Source: Baffinella frigidus
Lineage: Eukaryota > Cryptophyceae > Cryptomonadales > Baffinellaceae
DNA: 27,911 bases
Assembly (NCBI GenBank): GCA_026770585.1
Contig: MU646471.1
Span: forward strand, 405,426-433,336
Direction: 5' to 3'
The notes below the pieces were generated by a model that was given only the letters and a program-made list of their open reading frames with translations, was not told the origin of the DNA and did no database searches. Of the stretch, positions 1-8,203 are shown piece after piece. The position numbers and the translations under genes are program-made. Within the stretch, counting starts at the first letter, position 1, and each line of letters opens with the position of its first letter.

Positions 1-140
1 CTGTGGATTGCACATACCACCACCACCACTTTCTTTCCCAGCCCTTGCCGCCACCGACAGCGCAGCTCAGATGGGGTTTGGTGGCAAGTCCCGGCAGTGA
101 TGTGGCAAGTCCCAGTAGTAATTTGGCTAGCCCTCCGTGG
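1..140. other. Non-coding edge with degenerate repeats
   Basis: No gene is seen. The stretch carries a repeated phrase, GGCAAGTCCCGGCAG and GGCAAGTCCCAGTAG, that recurs in variant form near 1180-1210 and 1355-1400. It looks like remains of a dispersed repeat. Confidence 0.5.
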
Positions 141-299
141 ATCTCATATGGAAACACTTCTAATTTATAAACTGGATTCAATGAAATTTACTACACAAAA
201 CGAACTTTAATAGTAATATAAAAGCAAACGTGTAGTAATAGTAATACAAAAGCAAACGTGTAGTCAGTTTATAAATTATAAGTGTTTGCACATGAGATC
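141..299. mobile_element. MITE, M family (core CAACGAAA...TACTACACA), arm type ATCTCATATG
   Basis: An AT-rich palindromic element in a GC-rich setting. The outer arms ATCTCATATGGAAACACTT and its partner AGTGTTTGCACATGAGAT enclose a TGAAATTTACTACACA core. In this copy the right half of the core is rearranged: the phrase GCAAACGTGTAGT occurs twice. The same outer arms occur at 15864-16010. No transposase is encoded, so movement would need a partner in trans. Confidence 0.8.
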
Positions 300-351
300 G
301 TGCCACCGCCACCTCTTTTCAGATGATGATCACCGTCGCGACAGGCTCTAC

Positions 352-489
352 CCACCAACCCAGACAGTCTGGGCAAATCGGGAAAAATGGCTCCAAAAAT
401 CCCCTTGAAGACCGTCGGATTCCGACGGCCTCCAAGGGGATGTGGTGTTTTTCACTTTTTCGGTTTGCCCAAGTTGTGAGGGTTGGTGG
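352..489. mobile_element. MITE, P family (CCACCAACC...GGGCAAATCG ends)
   Basis: The terminal inverted repeats read CCACCAACCCAGACAGTCTG and, on the right, the inverse ending GTGAGGGTTGGTGG. Inside is a second palindrome, CCGTCGGATTCCGACGG. Related copies lie at 955-1103, 1673-1821, 11891-12050 and 27316-27457. Non-autonomous. Confidence 0.8.
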
Positions 490-585
490 ACTGAAAGTTT
501 TGGTCCCGCCGAGGGAAGGAATGGATCGCGCACATCACCACCACCACCACCTTCTTCTCACCCAGGCCCTGTCAGCATGGTTTTC

Positions 586-718
586 TCCGGGGAAACCTAT
601 TTTTCTTTCATTTGATGGCAACGAAAATTACTACACAAATGCTTTAATATTACTAATAAAACAAATTGTGTAGTAATTTTCGTTGCCATCAAATAGAAGA
701 AAATAGGTTTCCCCGGAT
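586..718. mobile_element. MITE, M family, arm type TCCGGGGAAAC
   Basis: A near-perfect hairpin. The arms TCCGGGGAAACCTATTTTTC and GAAAATAGGTTTCCCCGGA enclose the shared core GGCAACGAAAATTACTACAC with its inverse. The same arms occur at 26724-26858, which lies in the RNFT-like gene. Confidence 0.85.
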
Positions 719-738
719 AAGGTTGGTCATGCCAATCT

Positions 739-876
739 AATCTCCATACACGTATTAATTAATTGCTTTTTGGCAACGAAAATCACTACACGATTTGCTC
801 ATAAAAGTAATAGTAGAGCGTTTGTGTAGTAAATTTCATTGCGCCAAAAGCAATTAATTAATACTTTTGTGGAGAT
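739..876. mobile_element. MITE, M family, arm type AATCTCCATAC
   Basis: Hairpin with arms AATCTCCATACACGTATTAA and TTAATACTTTTGTGGAGAT around the CAACGAAAATCACTACAC core. The same arm type occurs at 11594-11734, 13764-13904 and 26397-26535. Confidence 0.85.
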
Positions 877-954
877 GAAATCGAGCACCTCGTCACGGAA
901 CGCATCCTCGCCCCCCCGGGCCGCGCCCGAGAGAGGGAGAGAGTGCGCTAGCGA

Positions 955-1103
955 CCACCAACCCTCACAGCCTGGGCAAATTGTCGAATTTGAGGTCACG
1001 TATTTCCCTTGGAGGCCGCCGGATTCCGGCGTCCATGGAGCCATTTTGCCTTGAAATTGAAAATTGAAAATCATCGATTTGCCCCGCCCGTGAGAGTTGG
1101 TGG
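955..1103. mobile_element. MITE, P family
   Basis: Inverted ends CCACCAACCCTCACAGCCTG / GCCCGTGAGAGTTGGTGG, followed inward by GGGCAAATTGTCGA / TCATCGATTTGCCC, with an inner GCCGGATTCCGGC palindrome. Confidence 0.8.
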
Positions 1104-1480
1104 GAGCGAGCGAGAGAGAGCGAGCCCGCACTCTGCATGCTCCCTGGCCCCGGTACCGTTTCTCAGATGGTGGCCGGATGGCAAGTCCTGGTAGCGTTTC
1201 GGCAAGTCCAGAGACATGCTCTACAGATGGTCTCTCTCGCTCTCTCGCATACCACTCCTCAGATGGAGCTTGTGGAAACCATAAGTCAATTACAACTACT
1301 TAGAGCCCTTTTCCCCTGAGGCGGGCCCGTCCAGGACCTGGTCCTCACAGAGCTGGATGGCAAGTCCTGGTTGTGATTTGGCCAACCCCGGCAGTCTCGA
1401 CAGGCACTACGCACGGTTTTGGTCCTACCGAGGAAAGAAACCCACCAGCCCGCCGGCGTGCGGCCGCAGCAGGGGTCGAG
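1104..1480. other. No gene seen; degenerate dispersed repeats
   Basis: Contains repeats of TGGCAAGTCCTGGT near 1180 and 1355, and a GAGGCGGGCCCGTCCAGGAC phrase. The inverse of that phrase recurs near 21330, and degenerate forms recur near 15630 and 21900. I could not find the missing C-terminal exon of the esterase gene here on the minus strand. Confidence 0.5.
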
Positions 1481-1630
1481 GGGTTTGGTGTTTGGTGTTT
1501 GGTGTTTGGTGTTTGGTGTTTGGTGTTTGGTGTTTGGTGTTTGGTATTTGTTGTTTGGTGTTTGGGGTGTGGGGTGGGGGTGTTTGGGGTTTGGGTTTGG
1601 GGTTTGGGGTTTGGGGTGTGGGGGTTGGCA
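1481..1630 (+). repeat. TTTGGTG / TTTGGGG array
   Basis: About a dozen uninterrupted TTTGGTG heptamers grade into TTTGGGG and GTGGGG variants. This is a heptamer satellite related in form to the TTTAGGG arrays further along. Long frames across it only encode FGVWCLV-type repeats and are not genes. Confidence 0.9.
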
Positions 1631-1672
1631 GGGTGAGCAGCGATGCTCCACGGAAAGAAATCAGCGGGCGGA

Positions 1673-1821
1673 CCACCAACCCTCACGACTTGGGCAAATC
1701 GATGGTTTTCGATTTGGGAGTTCAAGGGGGTTGAAGTCGGAATCCGACTTCAACGGCTCCAATTCCCCCTTGAAATCGGGAAATGGAAAACCGTCGATTT
1801 GCCCACGCCGTGAGGGTTGGT
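1673..1821. mobile_element. MITE, P family, nearly perfect hairpin
   Basis: The best-preserved P copy. The ends CCACCAACCCTCACGACTTG and CGCCGTGAGGGTTGGT pair, then GGGCAAATCGATGGTTTTCG pairs with its inverse, and the centre is a GAAGTCGGAATCCGACTTC palindrome. Confidence 0.85.
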
Positions 1822-2007
1822 GAGAGGGAGGACGGTTGGACCACTCGTCGCTACGCTCAGAGTAATAACGGAGAGAAGAGAAGAAGCAGGGAGGAGGGAG
1901 GAAAGAGGAGAGAGGAGGAGGGAGGAACCGAATGGACAGCGGCGAGAAAGCTTTGCAGCTTGCCTGAAAACGCCGCTGCTCGCCCCTCATCCTGCCAGCC
2001 CAGGAAA

Positions 2008-2032
2008 TATCGAGAGCGAGAGAGAGAGAGCG

Positions 2033-2069
<37 letters not shown>
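2008..2069 (+). repeat. GA microsatellite
   Basis: Nearly pure GA dinucleotide run with occasional C. It lies downstream of the last recognised esterase exon on the minus strand, where it would read CT. Confidence 0.9.
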
Positions 2070-2553
2070 AGGAAATGTCAAGCCTGGGCACTATGCCGGC
2101 CCAGCCCATGTCAGCTGTCAGCCCAGGCCGTACCAGCGCATGTCAGCTGCAAGCCCAGGCCATGTCATTACAGACCCCTCGCGCCTTCAGAGGTCACGTC
2201 TCAGGACGTACCAGAAGACTCTCAGCCCTAAACCCTTAACCTCAAGCCCGTCCGACTCCAACGCATGCCACGACCATCCAGGGTCTGTCAGCGCTTCAGC
2301 TACCGGTGAGGCTCAGCTGCGTGCGAAGTTCAACCACTCTGGGATCCAGGTTGACTGTCGTTGTAGGGCTCTCACTTTCTCGGTCCTGCTCACGCGAACC
2401 CAGGTACCCAAAACCCCAACCCCACACACCAAACCTGAAACTGGCGGTCGGTCCTGCTCAAGCGAATCCAAATACACTAAACCCTCGACCCTAACCGCTG
2501 GTAGGTGGGACCCCCCCCCCCCCCCTCAGGCTGGGAGTTGGGCGGGGCTGGAC

Positions 2554-4248
2554 CAGGGCGTCAGATTCTCCTTGGTAGTAGAGCACGCCGCCCAGCACCG
2601 AAGAAGGACTGCCAGTGAGCACCAAGGATGAGCCTCCACTGCCAGGGAGACCCCGCCCCGCACACGACGTCTGCTGTGTTAGACCGGGGACGGCCGCTCG
2701 TGTTGAGAGGGAGGGAGGGCGAGAGGTGGGGTGGGGGAGGGAGAGGGAGGGAGGGAGGGAGAGAGGGAGGGAGGGAGGGAGGGAGGGAGGGAGAGAGAGC
2801 GCGAGATGGAGGGAGTGAGACAGCGCGCGCGAGAGAGAGATCGAGAGCAAGCGAGCGAGAGAGAGACACCGCGGGAGAGAAAGAGACAAAGCGAGAGAGG
2901 GTTGCTGCGGGTTGCGAGAAGGCGGGGGCCAGCGCCGTAGCAGCCGGGCCGTGGGGAAGAGTCGCTAGACTTCTTTGGGTAGAGGGCCATGTTGGGGTGT
3001 ATGGTGTATGGTTTATGGTTTAGGTTTTAGGGTTTAAGTTTTATGGTTTAGGTTTTATGGTTTAGGTTTTGGGGTTTAGGGTTTAGGGTTTAGAGTTCAG
3101 GGTTTAGGGTTTGGGGTTGAGGGTTTGGGGTTTAGGGACCAGGTTCAAGGGTTTAGGGTTTAGGGATCGGGGTTAAGGATTCAGGGTTTAGGGTTTACAA
3201 TTTAAGGTTTAGGGTTTAGGGTTTAGGGTTTAGGATTTAGGGATCGGGTTTAGGGTTTAGGGTTTAGGGATCTGGGATCAGGGTTTAGGGTTTAGGGTTT
3301 GGGGTTTAGGGATTAGGGTTTAGGGTTCAGGGTTGGGGGATTAGCGTTTAGGGTTTAGGGTTTAGGATTCAGGGTTTAGGGTTTAGGTTTCAGGAATTAG
3401 GGTTTAGGGTTCAGGTTTTAGGGTCGAAGATTTAGAGTTTAGGGTTTAGGGTTTAGGGTTTAGGGTTTAGGGTTTAGGGTTTAGAGACCAGGTTCAATGG
3501 TTTAGGGTTTAGGGATCAGGGTGTTGGGTTAAGTGTTTTGGGTTTAGGTTTCAGGATTTACTGTTCAGAGTTTAGGGTTTAGGGTTTAGGGTTTAGGGTT
3601 TGGGCTTTGGGCTTTGGGCTTTGGGTTTCTGGCAGCAGTGGTGCGTCGGCACACCTTCGGCGCTGGGCAGCGGACGCCTGGACCATCATGTTGGCGAAGA
3701 GCACGCCCCCTGGGACCCACACGTCGATGTTCGTGGCGCCCACTGCGGTGGGCACCAGCCCGACCCTCGCTTTCCGCCCTGACGCTTTCCCTCGGCCCAG
3801 CCGCCACTCGTTCGACGAGGAGATGGCCTCGGAGATGCGGCTGCCGAACTCGACGCCCGGCCCGACGCCCGCGACGGCCTTGGCGATCGAGCCGCTCGCT
3901 GAGCGCAGCTGAGCCGCGTCGGTGTCGAGGTGCAGCGGCTCTCGCGCCACCTCCCACCTCGCCTCGTCCCCGAACCCGACCAGCCCGAGCACCTCCGCAA
4001 CCTCCTGCCGAACCGCCGCACCGGATGATCAGCCTCTCGGCGGCTTCTGCACTCTTCCCAACCTCCTCTTCCCCGCATGCCGGCCCCTACTCGTGCCTTT
4101 TCCACAAGCACTCGAAAGACCCTGCCGGGTTTCGCAAGCTGCGAGTGGGGACACGCACCGGGGGGGCACTGGAGGCGGCGCCGCGGCCAGCCATGTTGCT
4201 CTGCCCCGCGAGGATGAAGTACACATCAGGCTGCAGTTCTTCGGCCAT
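2554..4248 (-). CDS. SASA/DUF303 carbohydrate esterase (SGNH fold), three exons, C-terminus missing
   Basis: Exons on the minus strand are 4248-4159, 4004-3655 and 2608-2554 (partial). They join in phase: phase 0 at the first junction; at the second, AG plus T gives Ser147. Donors are GTGCGTG, GTGTGCC and a weak GTCCAG. The product matches the plant At4g34215-type esterase family (sialate O-acetylesterase-like, Pfam SASA): FILAGQSNMAGRG with nucleophile Ser17, then RWEVAREPLHLD at 46-57, GVGPGVEF at 76-83, GLVPTAVGATNIDVW at 112-126, and LYYQGESD at 156-163. The usual Gly-Gly-Thr is Gly-Ala-Thr (119-121). The family hydrolyses acetyl esters on carbohydrates; the substrate here is unknown. No signal peptide is seen. 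The C-terminal block with the catalytic Asp and His was not found to position 1, so the gene is truncated or has an unrecognised distal exon. Intron 2 (about 1 kb) is filled by GA and telomere-like arrays. Confidence 0.85.
2698..2905 (+). repeat. GGGA/GAGA-rich low-complexity array in esterase intron
   Basis: GGGAGGGAGGGAGGGA tracts grade into GAGA with sparse C. It lies inside esterase intron 2, where the sense strand reads CT-rich. Long frames here (SLSLSL or EREREG peptides) are not genes. Confidence 0.9.
2996..3628 (+). repeat. Interstitial telomere-like TTTAGGG array in esterase intron
   Basis: About 630 bp of TTTAGGG heptamers with many variants (TTTATGG, TTCAGGG, GATCAGGG, TTTGGGC). 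It is not terminal and not pure, so it is not a chromosome end. It runs up to about 25 bp from the esterase exon-2 donor at 3654, and in the direction of that gene it reads CCCTAAA. Confidence 0.9.
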
Positions 4249-4287
4249 CTCTCAGGTGGAGCTGATCCTGATCCTGATCTCTGAGGA

Positions 4288-4446
4288 TCACTCGCGCTGC
4301 TTCGACGGGGTCTTGTTTTTGCGCTTGAAGCAGCCGGCGAAGGCTGACGAGAAGACGACGAGCACGAAGAGCAGCCCGATCACCGAGATCAGCCCCTGCG
4401 TGAGCACGAGCCCAAAGCCGCTCTCCGCGTTCGCATCAACGGCCAT
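4288..4446 (-). CDS. Small single-pass membrane protein, 52 residues, unknown
   Basis: An ATG at 4446 opens a 52-residue frame that ends in TGA at 4288. It begins MAVDANAESGFG. Residues about 12-38 are strongly hydrophobic (LVLTQGLISVIGLLFVLVVF), followed by a basic tail KRKNKTPSKQ, which predicts a one-pass protein with a cytosolic basic C-terminus. The stop lies 39 bp before the esterase ATG on the same strand, so it may be a separate short gene, an upstream ORF on the esterase transcript, or the last exon of a longer gene: a CAG acceptor sits 8 bases before the ATG. The divergent gene at 4505 starts only 58 bp away. I do not recognise a family. Confidence 0.5.
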   Translation of the reverse strand: MAVDANAESGFGLVLTQGLISVIGLLFVLVVFSSAFAGCFKRKNKTPSKQRE

Positions 4447-4504
4447 CCACTGAGCTGCGAACAAGAGTACAGGTTTTGAGCCCCGTCAACCGAAAATTTG
4501 AGGA
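4447..4504. promoter_or_regulatory. 58-bp gap between divergent starts, possible bidirectional promoter
   Basis: This is the whole space between the minus-strand ATG at 4446 and the plus-strand ATG at 4505. It includes an AT-rich ACCGAAAATTTGAGGA stretch but no clear TATA box. Promoter function is inferred from gene arrangement alone. Confidence 0.3.
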
Positions 4505-5412
4505 ATGGCGCGAACTTCGCCCCCGCTCGGCTGCCTGCCCGGGCTGCTGCTGCTGCTCGGGCGTGCCGATGCCAGCATGCTCCCGGCGAGCATGCTTGGC
4601 ATGAGCACCAGCGACTACGTGGCGTGGGGAATTTATGCTGTCGTGTCCCTGGTCATGCTGGTGAGCGGCAAGCCTGCCCGGGGCGTTGGCCCCGCTTGCC
4701 GCCATTCTCCTGCATGCTCGCGGTGCTGGGCTTGCGCAGCCCAGTCTCCTGACCAGCCTGTTTGCTGGTGGGGCGGCAGGTGTGGGTCCTGCTCAACACA
4801 TTTCCAGGCCAGATCCTCCGCGATTCCCTCAACAAAGAAAAGGCTGCTATGGTGAGGAACCCCCTCCCCACCTTCTTCACCACCCGTGTGCCGCCCGTGC
4901 GATGACCACGCTTGCCACATTTCGCGCGCCTGCAATTTTCAAGCTGGTGTGGGTGCGCTGGATAGCAGCCTGCCTTGAGCAAGTCTGACCTTCCGTGGAA
5001 ATGCGAACAGTACGTCCACTACCACGAGCTGTCTGCAAGGAAGGACTCCGTCTACCACCAGGCAATCCCCTCCTCGCCCGTGCCCCCCTCCCGCCAGGGT
5101 CATCCGTGCACGCACCTGCTGCCTGGGCACGCATACGTCAGCCTGAGACCTGAGCACTGCGGGATGGTGCAGATGGTGTGGGCAAGATCGGACGGGAACA
5201 CCGCAGAGGTCGCCGCCCTCCCCCTCACCCCCCACGCATCTCGTCACCGCTGCCAGCGCCGATTCACCCCAGACTCTCAACCGTACCGTGTGTGGGGTGT
5301 GTGCTCATTCGGGCGCAGGCTTTCTCGTTGTGACTTGAGTACGTTTGAAGGTAGCCCCACACAGCGGGCTACCAAGGGATTCTTGGTGGCTCAGCCACCA
5401 AAAATCAGTTAG
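4505..5412 (+). CDS. Spliced small membrane/secretory protein, unknown; 3' part uncertain
   Basis: Three exons fit in phase 0: 4505-4660 (donor GTGAGC), 4780-4851 (donor GTGAGG) and one from 4969. The first 24 residues, MARTSPPLGCLPGLLLLLGR and following ADAS, look like a signal peptide, though internal Met codons at residues 25, 30 and 33 are possible starts. The first junction rebuilds one hydrophobic helix, WGIYAVVSLVML joined to VWVLLNTF, which supports the splice. It is followed by PGQILRDSLNKEKAAM and then by PALSKSDLPWKCEQYVHYHE. From about residue 100 the frame stays open to 5412 but becomes Pro- and Ser-rich, and a strong CCCTCCCGCCAG acceptor sits near 5098, so the true end is unclear. 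No family recognised. Confidence 0.5.
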
Positions 5413-5553
5413 AATATGAGGGTTGAGCGTGGCTGAGATTTGGGGGGTTGGGCGTGGCTGCAGGAACAACACTGCCCCTATGGATGGCCTACCGTAGGGT
5501 CTTTTGTTTACTTCGGGGTTATTCACGAAATCCCTTGGTATCCCCTGTGTGGA
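5352..5553. mobile_element. Inverted-repeat element
   Basis: The left arm CCACACAGCGGGCTACCAAG and the right arm CTTGGTATCCCCTGTGTGG are near inverses about 200 bp apart. Two small perfect hairpins lie inside or at the edge: GGTAGCCC/GGGCTACC and TTGGTGGCTCAGCCACCAA. It looks like a non-autonomous element of a family with no second copy in the window. Confidence 0.55.
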
Positions 5554-5719
5554 TTTTCCGGGTGTGAGCCCTGTTCAAGAAAGCTTGGCATCCCTGTGCA
5601 AGACGGCCTGTGCATGAAAGGTCGCTAAGGCCGTATGGCCGCGCGAAACCCCTCTATCCCTGTACCCCTCTAGCCCTGTGCACGAAAGGTCGCTGAGGCA
5701 GGATGGGCTTTCAACGCAG

Positions 5720-5779
5720 GCCAAGAGGCTGGAGCTGGACCTCGAAGAGATCTGCGCCGAGAGCCGAGCTGTCGCCCAG
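5720..5779 (+). pseudogene. Coiled-coil exon, copy 1 (possibly real exon)
   Basis: A 60-bp segment bounded by TTCAACGCAG and GTGCTGCTC reads AKRLELDLEEICAESRAVAQ with heptad-like spacing, in phase 0 at both ends. It could be a downstream exon of the plus-strand gene at 4505 or of an unseen gene. A second copy follows at 5966-6013 inside a minisatellite. The coding look and the intact splice borders argue for an exon; the gene is unknown. Confidence 0.4.
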
Positions 5780-6535
5780 GTGCTGCTCACCCTCCAATAC
5801 CTTCTGGAACCTTCCAGTGACTTCCAGTACTTTCCATTACCTTGAAGCACATTCTGAGTACCTTGGAGTACCTTCGAGTGCCTTCCAGTACCCTCCAGTA
5901 CCTTCCTGTACCCTCCAGTACCCTCAAGCACCCATCCAGTACCCTACAGTACCTTCCGTGAATCGGAGCTGGACTTGGAAGAGATCTGCGCCGAGAGCCG
6001 AGCTGTCGCCCAGGTCCTGCTCACCCAGGACCCTCCAGTACCCCGCAGTTCCTTCCAGTGACTTCCCGTACCCTCCAGTACCCTCCAGTACCTTCCATTA
6101 CCTTCCAGCACCGTACCGTACCTTCCAGTACCTGCTAGTACCTTCCATTACCTTCCAGTACCCTCCATACCTTCCAGGACCCTCCAGTACCCGCCAGTAC
6201 CTTTCAATACCTTCCAGTACCCTGCGGTACCGTCCAGTACCTTCCAGTACCCTCAAACACCCTCCAGCACTTTCCTGTACCCTCCAGGACCCTCCAGGAC
6301 CCTCCAGTACCGTCCAATACCTTCCAGTGCCCTCCAATACCTTCCAGCACCTTCCAGCACCCTCCAGTGACTTCCAGTACGCTCAAGTACCCTCAACTAC
6401 CTTCCAGTACCTTTGAGTACCCTCCAGTACGTTCCAGTGACTTCCAGTCCGTTCCAGTACCTTCCAGTACCCTCCAGTACTCACAAGTACCTTCCAGGAC
6501 CGTCCAGTGCCCTCCAGTCTCCAGTACCTTCCATT
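5780..6535 (+). repeat. CCTTCCAGTA decamer minisatellite
   Basis: Roughly 70 imperfect copies of a decamer, CCTTCCAGTA or CCCTCCAGTA, with variants GACTTCCAGT and CCTTCCATTA. The array is split near 5960-6030 by the second coiled-coil exon copy. Frames across it encode SSTFQYPPVP repeats and are not genes. Confidence 0.9.
5966..6013 (+). pseudogene. Coiled-coil exon, copy 2, embedded in minisatellite
   Basis: It reads ELDLEEICAESRAVAQ, identical at protein level to the last 16 residues of copy 1, with a silent difference in the Leu codon. It keeps the CAG|GT border (GTCCTG instead of GTGCTG) but lacks the first four codons and the acceptor. It is most simply an exon fragment duplicated along with the decamer array. 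Confidence 0.6.
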
Positions 6536-6614
6536 TATTCAACCTGCAGGTACTCATGTATGAAAACAGACACCGCCCGAGGCTCGACCAGGGGTGTTCA
6601 TAGCCCGGATATCC

Positions 6615-6728
6615 CTGTACTCGAAATTAAGGACACGCACCGCCCCGAGGGTGGTGCTGTGCTCCTAGGGACTAGCCCTAATGTAGGACCCTACGGCGTT
6701 GCGTGTCGTTAATTTCGAACAACCCCTT
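6615..6728. mobile_element. MITE, J family (AAATTAAGGACACGCACCGCC ends)
   Basis: Inverted ends TCGAAATTAAGGACACGCAC and CGTGTCGTTAATTTCGA enclose CCTAGG- and GTAGG-containing sequence. The second copy is 20480-20600. It directly abuts the H-family MITE that starts at 6730. Confidence 0.75.
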
Positions 6729-6729
6729 C

Positions 6730-6859
6730 ACAGGGGTACCTCGCTCATAAGAAACCGCCCCCCCCCTAGGACCCCCATAGGGCCCTAGACACAGCCCTAC
6801 TGTAGGGCCCGAGGGGGGGCCGAGGGGGGGGCGGTTTCTTAAGAGCGAGGTACCCCTGT
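6730..6859. mobile_element. MITE, H family (hAT-like ACAGGGGTACCTCGC ends)
   Basis: 130 bp, with ends ACAGGGGTACCTCGCTCATA / AAGAGCGAGGTACCCCTGT, then AAGAAACCGCC / GGCGGTTTC, then C- and G-runs around a CCTAGG core. About ten related copies occur in the window. The assignment to hAT rests on the 8-bp target duplication seen at 20911-20977. Confidence 0.85.
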
Positions 6860-6927
6860 ATGCCAACAGTGCCTGAACCTTTCGACGGCAGGTCATCGGA
6901 GTGAAACGGAGAGGGAGAGCGATCTGA

Positions 6928-6994
6928 TGAGAGAGAGAGAGAGAGAGAGAGAAAGTAAGAGAGAGAGGGAGAGAGAGAGTAAGAGAGAGAGAGA

Positions 6995-7025
<31 letters not shown>

Positions 7026-7034
7026 GGACAGAGA
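6928..7034 (+). repeat. GA/GT microsatellite
   Basis: GAGA runs interrupted by a short GTGTGTGTGT block. The motif GCGATCTGATGA flanks both sides (about 6918 and 7038), which suggests the array expanded between two direct repeats. Confidence 0.85.
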
Positions 7035-7158
7035 GAGCGATCTGATGACGAGCTGCGTCGACGCAAGACGCAATCTACTTCAGAGGCCTAAGTGAATCTA
7101 CTGAGGCATCCTCATAACCTTGCGTCCTTACGTGCCCTTAGAACCTAGATAAACGCCC

Positions 7159-7261
7159 ATCCCTTAAGTTGCGAGAAGGCTCATACGCCCTACGGTAGGG
7201 CCCTAGCACCTGCCTAGGACCTCTTGCTGGTCAAATTTGACCAGCTCGCCACTTAGGGATA
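7159..7261. mobile_element. MITE, T family (ATCCCTTAAGTGGCCA ends)
   Basis: Ends ATCCCTTAAGTTGCGAG and CGCCACTTAGGGAT are imperfect inverses. The inside has CCCTACGGTAGGG and TGGTCAAATTTGACCA palindromes. The sequence just after it, ACCCGCAGACACGGCAAG, recurs uninterrupted at about 7401, so that site resembles the unoccupied state. Confidence 0.75.
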
Positions 7262-7263
7262 CC

Positions 7264-7400
7264 CGCAGACACGGCAAGACGCGGCACATGTACTGTGGCG
7301 TCCTCATAACCTTACGTTATATACTGTGGCGTTCTCATAACCTTGCGTTATGTATTGTGGCGTCCTCATAACCTTGCGTCCGTAGGTCCCCTTTGAGCCT
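7264..7400 (+). repeat. Tandem repeat, ~33-bp unit
   Basis: The unit TACTGTGGCGTCCTCATAAC followed by CTTRCGTTA occurs three times in tandem with small changes. A fourth, diverged copy lies upstream at about 7100. No gene is seen. Confidence 0.7.
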
Positions 7401-7434
7401 AGATACCCGCAAACACGGCAAGAAGCACAGCAGT

Positions 7435-7540
7435 GCCCTTATAGGTCCTTTCGGTTCTTCGAGCTCCCAACAGAGGCGGACACTGCAACTTGTTCTGCAG
7501 GAAAGCCACGCTTCTTTTCGGATCATATGTGCCAGGTTTT
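7435..7540. repeat. Dispersed repeat R2, copy 1
   Basis: It shares a string of blocks (AGGTCC...GGTTCTTCGAGCYCCCAAC, GGCGGACAC, TTCTGCAGGAAAGCC, TTTCGGATCA) with 13555-13670 and, inverted, with 22325-22440. It is probably part of a larger unrecognised mobile element. Confidence 0.6.
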
Positions 7541-7683
7541 ATTTGGGCGTCTGCACAAAGTTGTAACTGCCAGACGCGAACTCCGGCCTGGCCGACCGAA
7601 GCCCCCCCCCTATGGAGCCCCGCGCCGATCCCGAATCCCGCGAACTTGTCCAACCCCTGCTCACGTGCACACCCAGGGATCTT

Positions 7684-7880
7684 CCGTAAGTGGACATCCA
7701 GGCAACTTATGTAAGTGGACAGCCAGGCAACTTATGTAAGTGGACAGCCAGGCAACTTATGTAAGTGCACACCAGGCAACTTCCGTAAGTGGACAGCCAG
7801 GCAACTTCCGTAAGTGGACAGCCAGGCAACTTCCGTAAGTGGACAGCCAGGCAACTTATGTAAGTGGACAGGCAGGGATC
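7684..7880 (+). repeat. 24-bp minisatellite (GTAAGTGGACAGCCAGGCAA)
   Basis: About eight near-identical 24-bp units, alternating an ACTTATGTAAG and an ACTTCCGTAAG form. Each unit carries a perfect GTAAGT donor-like motif and a CAG. No spacers, leader or nuclease genes are present, so it is not CRISPR. Confidence 0.9.
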
Positions 7881-8028
7881 TTGTGCGAGCCCCCAAGCGC
7901 ACAGGCAACCGCAAGTTCAGCGAGACTCGAGTGCACAGGCAGGGCACTTCCGCGAGCCTCGAGGCCAACTTGCGAGAGCTTTGCGGCCAGGTCAGGGAGG
8001 GAGGCCTCAGCATGTCTGCCTACACTGT

Positions 8029-8148
8029 ACAGGGGTACCTCGCTCATAAGAAACCGCCGCCCCCCCTAGGACCTCCATAGGTCCCTAGGCATGTGCCTAC
8101 TGTAGGGTCCTAGGGGGTGGCGTTTTTTTATGAGCGAGGTATCCCTGC
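8029..8148. mobile_element. MITE, H family
   Basis: Ends ACAGGGGTACCTCGCTCATA and TATGAGCGAGGTATCCCTG, with the inner CCCCCTAGGACC / GGGTCCTAGGGGG pair. No clear target duplication. Confidence 0.85.
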
Positions 8149-8203
8149 AAAATTTGGTTGGGCAACTTCCTCTGCCTGCACGCATCTCTGCATGTGGGTA
8201 CAC

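Noticed and set aside
1286-1725. Frames encoding PNTKHQT or FGVWCLV repeats
   Set aside because: Translation of the TTTGGTG heptamer array; all three frames are open because the unit has no stop.
2280-2345. Possible esterase exon with RVVELRTQLSLTG on the minus strand
   Set aside because: The phase does not fit the preceding exon (phase 0 gives a stop) and the motif is too weak to claim.
2996-3628. Chromosome end (telomere)
   Set aside because: The array is degenerate, flanked by exons of one gene, and similar arrays occur at many internal places.
5703-6712. Long frames of SSTFQYPPVP repeats, possibly a structural protein
   Set aside because: They follow the decamer minisatellite, which is open on both strands. 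The only protein-like part is the duplicated coiled-coil exon.
7684-7880. Regular 24-bp repeats resembling CRISPR
   Set aside because: Units are contiguous with no variable spacers, and the setting is eukaryotic.
8031-8080. Recurring peptide phrases such as GYLAHKK or RGTSLIRN in many frames
   Set aside because: They are translations of the H-family MITE ends, not protein domains.
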